DNA of 64,000 bases, taken from contig NZ_CP110921.1 of the NCBI RefSeq assembly GCF_026247885.1, forward strand, positions 62,001 through 126,000. The letters are read 5' to 3'. The DNA is from Methylococcus mesophilus (GTDB lineage: Bacteria > Pseudomonadota > Gammaproteobacteria > Methylococcales > Methylococcaceae). This document shows, in pieces, positions 62,399 to 64,000 of the stretch (the stretch's first letter is position 1; every line of letters starts with the position of its first letter). Position numbers and translations under genes: made by a program. Under the pieces are notes generated by a model. That model did no database searches. It saw nothing but the letters and a program-made list of their open reading frames with translations, and was not told the origin of the DNA.

Positions 62399-63931
62399 AT
62401 GCAAGCATCACTCCCGGCTGCGCTCCGGCAGGCCGCAGCCCGCTTTTCGTCCCTTCCCGCCGTTTTGGCGGACGACCGGCCCATCGGGTTCGCCGAGTTC
62501 GACCGCTCCTCCGACGCCATCGCCGCGGGGCTTGCCGCCCGTGGTGTCACCAAGGGGGAGCGCATCGGTCTCTACTGCATCAATTCCGCGGAATTTGCCC
62601 TTGCCTACGTCGGTATCCTCAAGACCGGCGCCGTCGTCGTGCCCGTCAACCTGCTGCTCAGTGCCGAAGAGGTGCATTACAACCTTGCCGACGCCGGGGT
62701 CAGCGGGCTGATCTATCACGGCCACGTCTCGGCAAATGCCTCCGCCGTGCTGGATCGGCTTCCCGGCCTGAAGGTCCGCGCCGGCATCGGCTGCGACGGT
62801 TCGGACGGAGAGGTTTGGCGGGCCTTGCTGGAAGATGCCTGCGCGCCCCCGTCCGTCGAATTCGACGCTCTGGAAGACTTGGCCGCGATTCTCTACACCT
62901 CCGGCACGACCGGTCATCCCAAGGGCGCGATGTTGACCCACGGCAATCTGCTGGCGAATACCGCGAGCGTGCGGGAGGCCCTGGACTGGCGTCCCGGCGA
63001 GGACCGGGTGTTGGTGGTGCTGCCGATGTTCCATGCCTTCGCGGCCACCGTCGGCATGCTCACGCCGCTCCTCCACGGCTGTGCCCTGGCGCCGCTGGCG
63101 AAATTCGAGCCGGACACGGTCGCCGACACCATTGGCCGGCACGGGGCCACCCTGTTTCTCGGCGTGCCCAGCATGTATGCCTTGCTGTGCCGGCTGCGTG
63201 ACGATCGAGTCGCTCGGTTCGGAACCATCCGCCTGTGCGTGTCCGGCGGCGCGGCCTTGCCGCCCACCGTCATGCAGCAGTTTCAGGCGCGTTTTGGCTT
63301 AGCCATTCACGAAGGCGACGGTCCCACCGAATGCTCGCCTGTCACCTGCGTCAACCCCGTGGGCGGCCCCGTCAAATGCGGCACGGTTGGCTTGCCGGTG
63401 CCGGGTGTGGAGATGAAGATCGTCGACGAGCAAGGCGCCGAACTGCCGGTCGGCGAGATGGGTGAAATCGCCGTGCGCGGCGCCAATGTCTTCAAAGGCT
63501 ACTGGAAGCAGCCCGAAGCCACTGAAGAAAGCTTTCGCGACGGCTGGTTCCTCACCGGTGACCTGGGGCATGTCGACGAGGACGGCTATTTCAGCATCGT
63601 CGACCGCAAGAAGGACCTCATCATCGTCAACGGCATGAACGTCTATCCAAGGGTGATCGAAGACGTATTGTGCCGGCATCCGGCGATCCGCGAGGTGGCC
63701 GTGGTCGGCGATCCGGACCCGTTGCACGGCGAGCGGGTCGTGGCCTATGTCGTATTGGAAACCCTCGCCACCGAGGCGGAAATCCGCGCGTGGTGCAAAC
63801 CCTATCTGGGGCGGCACGAGATCCCCCGCCATGTCGTAGCGCTCGAGCAACTGCCCAGGAACGCCGCCGGCAAGATATTGAAGCGGCAGTTGCGGCGGCA
63901 GGGGGAAGTGGAGCGTGGGGTGGATGTCTGA
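62399..63931 (+). CDS. Long-chain acyl-CoA synthetase (AMP-binding enzyme)
   Basis: The 510-residue adenylate-forming enzyme has the phosphate motif LYTSGTTGHPKGAML, the core motif TGDLGHVDEDGYFSIVDRKK and the C-terminal Lys in NAAGKILKRQL. It makes fatty acyl-CoA (or a related acyl adenylate) from a carboxylic acid, ATP and CoA. Chain length is not defined by sequence. No export signal. The window ends 69 bp after its stop. Confidence 0.9.
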   Translation: MQASLPAALRQAAARFSSLPAVLADDRPIGFAEFDRSSDAIAAGLAARGVTKGERIGLYCINSAEFALAYVGILKTGAVVVPVNLLLSAEEVHYNLADAGVSGLIYHGHVSANASAVLDRLPGLKVRAGIGCDGSDGEVWRALLEDACAPPSVEFDALEDLAAILYTSGTTGHPKGAMLTHGNLLANTASVREALDWRPGEDRVLVVLPMFHAFAATVGMLTPLLHGCALAPLAKFEPDTVADTIGRHGATLFLGVPSMYALLCRLRDDRVARFGTIRLCVSGGAALPPTVMQQFQARFGLAIHEGDGPTECSPVTCVNPVGGPVKCGTVGLPVPGVEMKIVDEQGAELPVGEMGEIAVRGANVFKGYWKQPEATEESFRDGWFLTGDLGHVDEDGYFSIVDRKKDLIIVNGMNVYPRVIEDVLCRHPAIREVAVVGDPDPLHGERVVAYVVLETLATEAEIRAWCKPYLGRHEIPRHVVALEQLPRNAAGKILKRQLRRQGEVERGVDV

Positions 63932-64000
63932 GCCCCCCTTCGGCAGAGCGTTGCCGAAGCCTGTTTTCAACCTCGCCGGCTTCGTAGCTGGGAGCGAAGC

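Overview
The window is 64 kb of GC-rich, gene-dense chromosome from a gammaproteobacterial methanotroph. The complete pmoCAB operon at 21262-24283 encodes particulate methane monooxygenase with every known copper-ligand position in place. Its PmoA and PmoB match what I recall of Methylococcus capsulatus (Bath), which carries two nearly identical pmoCAB copies; I cannot tell which copy this is. Other genes fit that host: heme-containing fatty-acid cis/trans isomerase, heme A synthase, and several c-type cytochromes. I saw no tRNA, rRNA, CRISPR array, insertion sequence or prophage module.

Layout: (1) 1-5400: methyltransferase end, radA, a secreted FG-GAP repeat protein split by a one-base frameshift, and an isolated tyrosine-recombinase-family protein lacking its catalytic residues. 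(2) 5400-10350: a decay zone with a winged-helix/ATPase/TPR regulator broken by a frameshift and a nonsense codon, a remnant of a DUF1501 gene, then an intact cytochrome c-uspA pair. (3) 10350-19350: flippase, cis/trans isomerase, tilS, accA, a hydrolase, DUF4202 protein and a cation efflux protein. (4) 19320-24370: flavocytochrome c sulfide dehydrogenase-like pair running away from pmoCAB, then pmoCAB with a sigma-70 type promoter, structured leader and strong terminator. (5) 24400-33330: DUF815 ATPase, ettA, a FemAB-like acyltransferase and an N-degron cluster (aat, bpt, infA, clpA, clpS), then an unusual membrane cytochrome c. (6) 33440-44130: housekeeping run nudJ-mnmA-purB-lolA-rarA-birA-coaX-SPOR, ctaA (opposite strand), fmdB-like, aspS. 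(7) 44180-47730: two self-contained regulatory modules, TetR with DsrE and PNPOx-like genes, and two SRPBCC genes with an ArsR repressor; both show paired operator palindromes over a promoter. (8) 47975-64000: amtB with a sigma-54 promoter, an Lhr-type helicase, GH1 glycosidase, DUF4136 lipoprotein, pbpC, a Phd/PIN toxin-antitoxin pair, an alcohol dehydrogenase, deaD, a glycine-zipper lipoprotein and an acyl-CoA synthetase.

The genes most likely to work together are pmoCAB (methane to methanol in intracytoplasmic membranes), the adjacent sulfide-oxidising pair, the N-degron genes (residue addition by Aat/Bpt, recognition by ClpS, unfolding by ClpA), and the two locally regulated modules. No wholly new system is evident. 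The best leads are the catalytically stripped recombinase, the two operator-controlled modules, the uncharacterised cytochrome genes and the decayed region at 5.4-8.7 kb.
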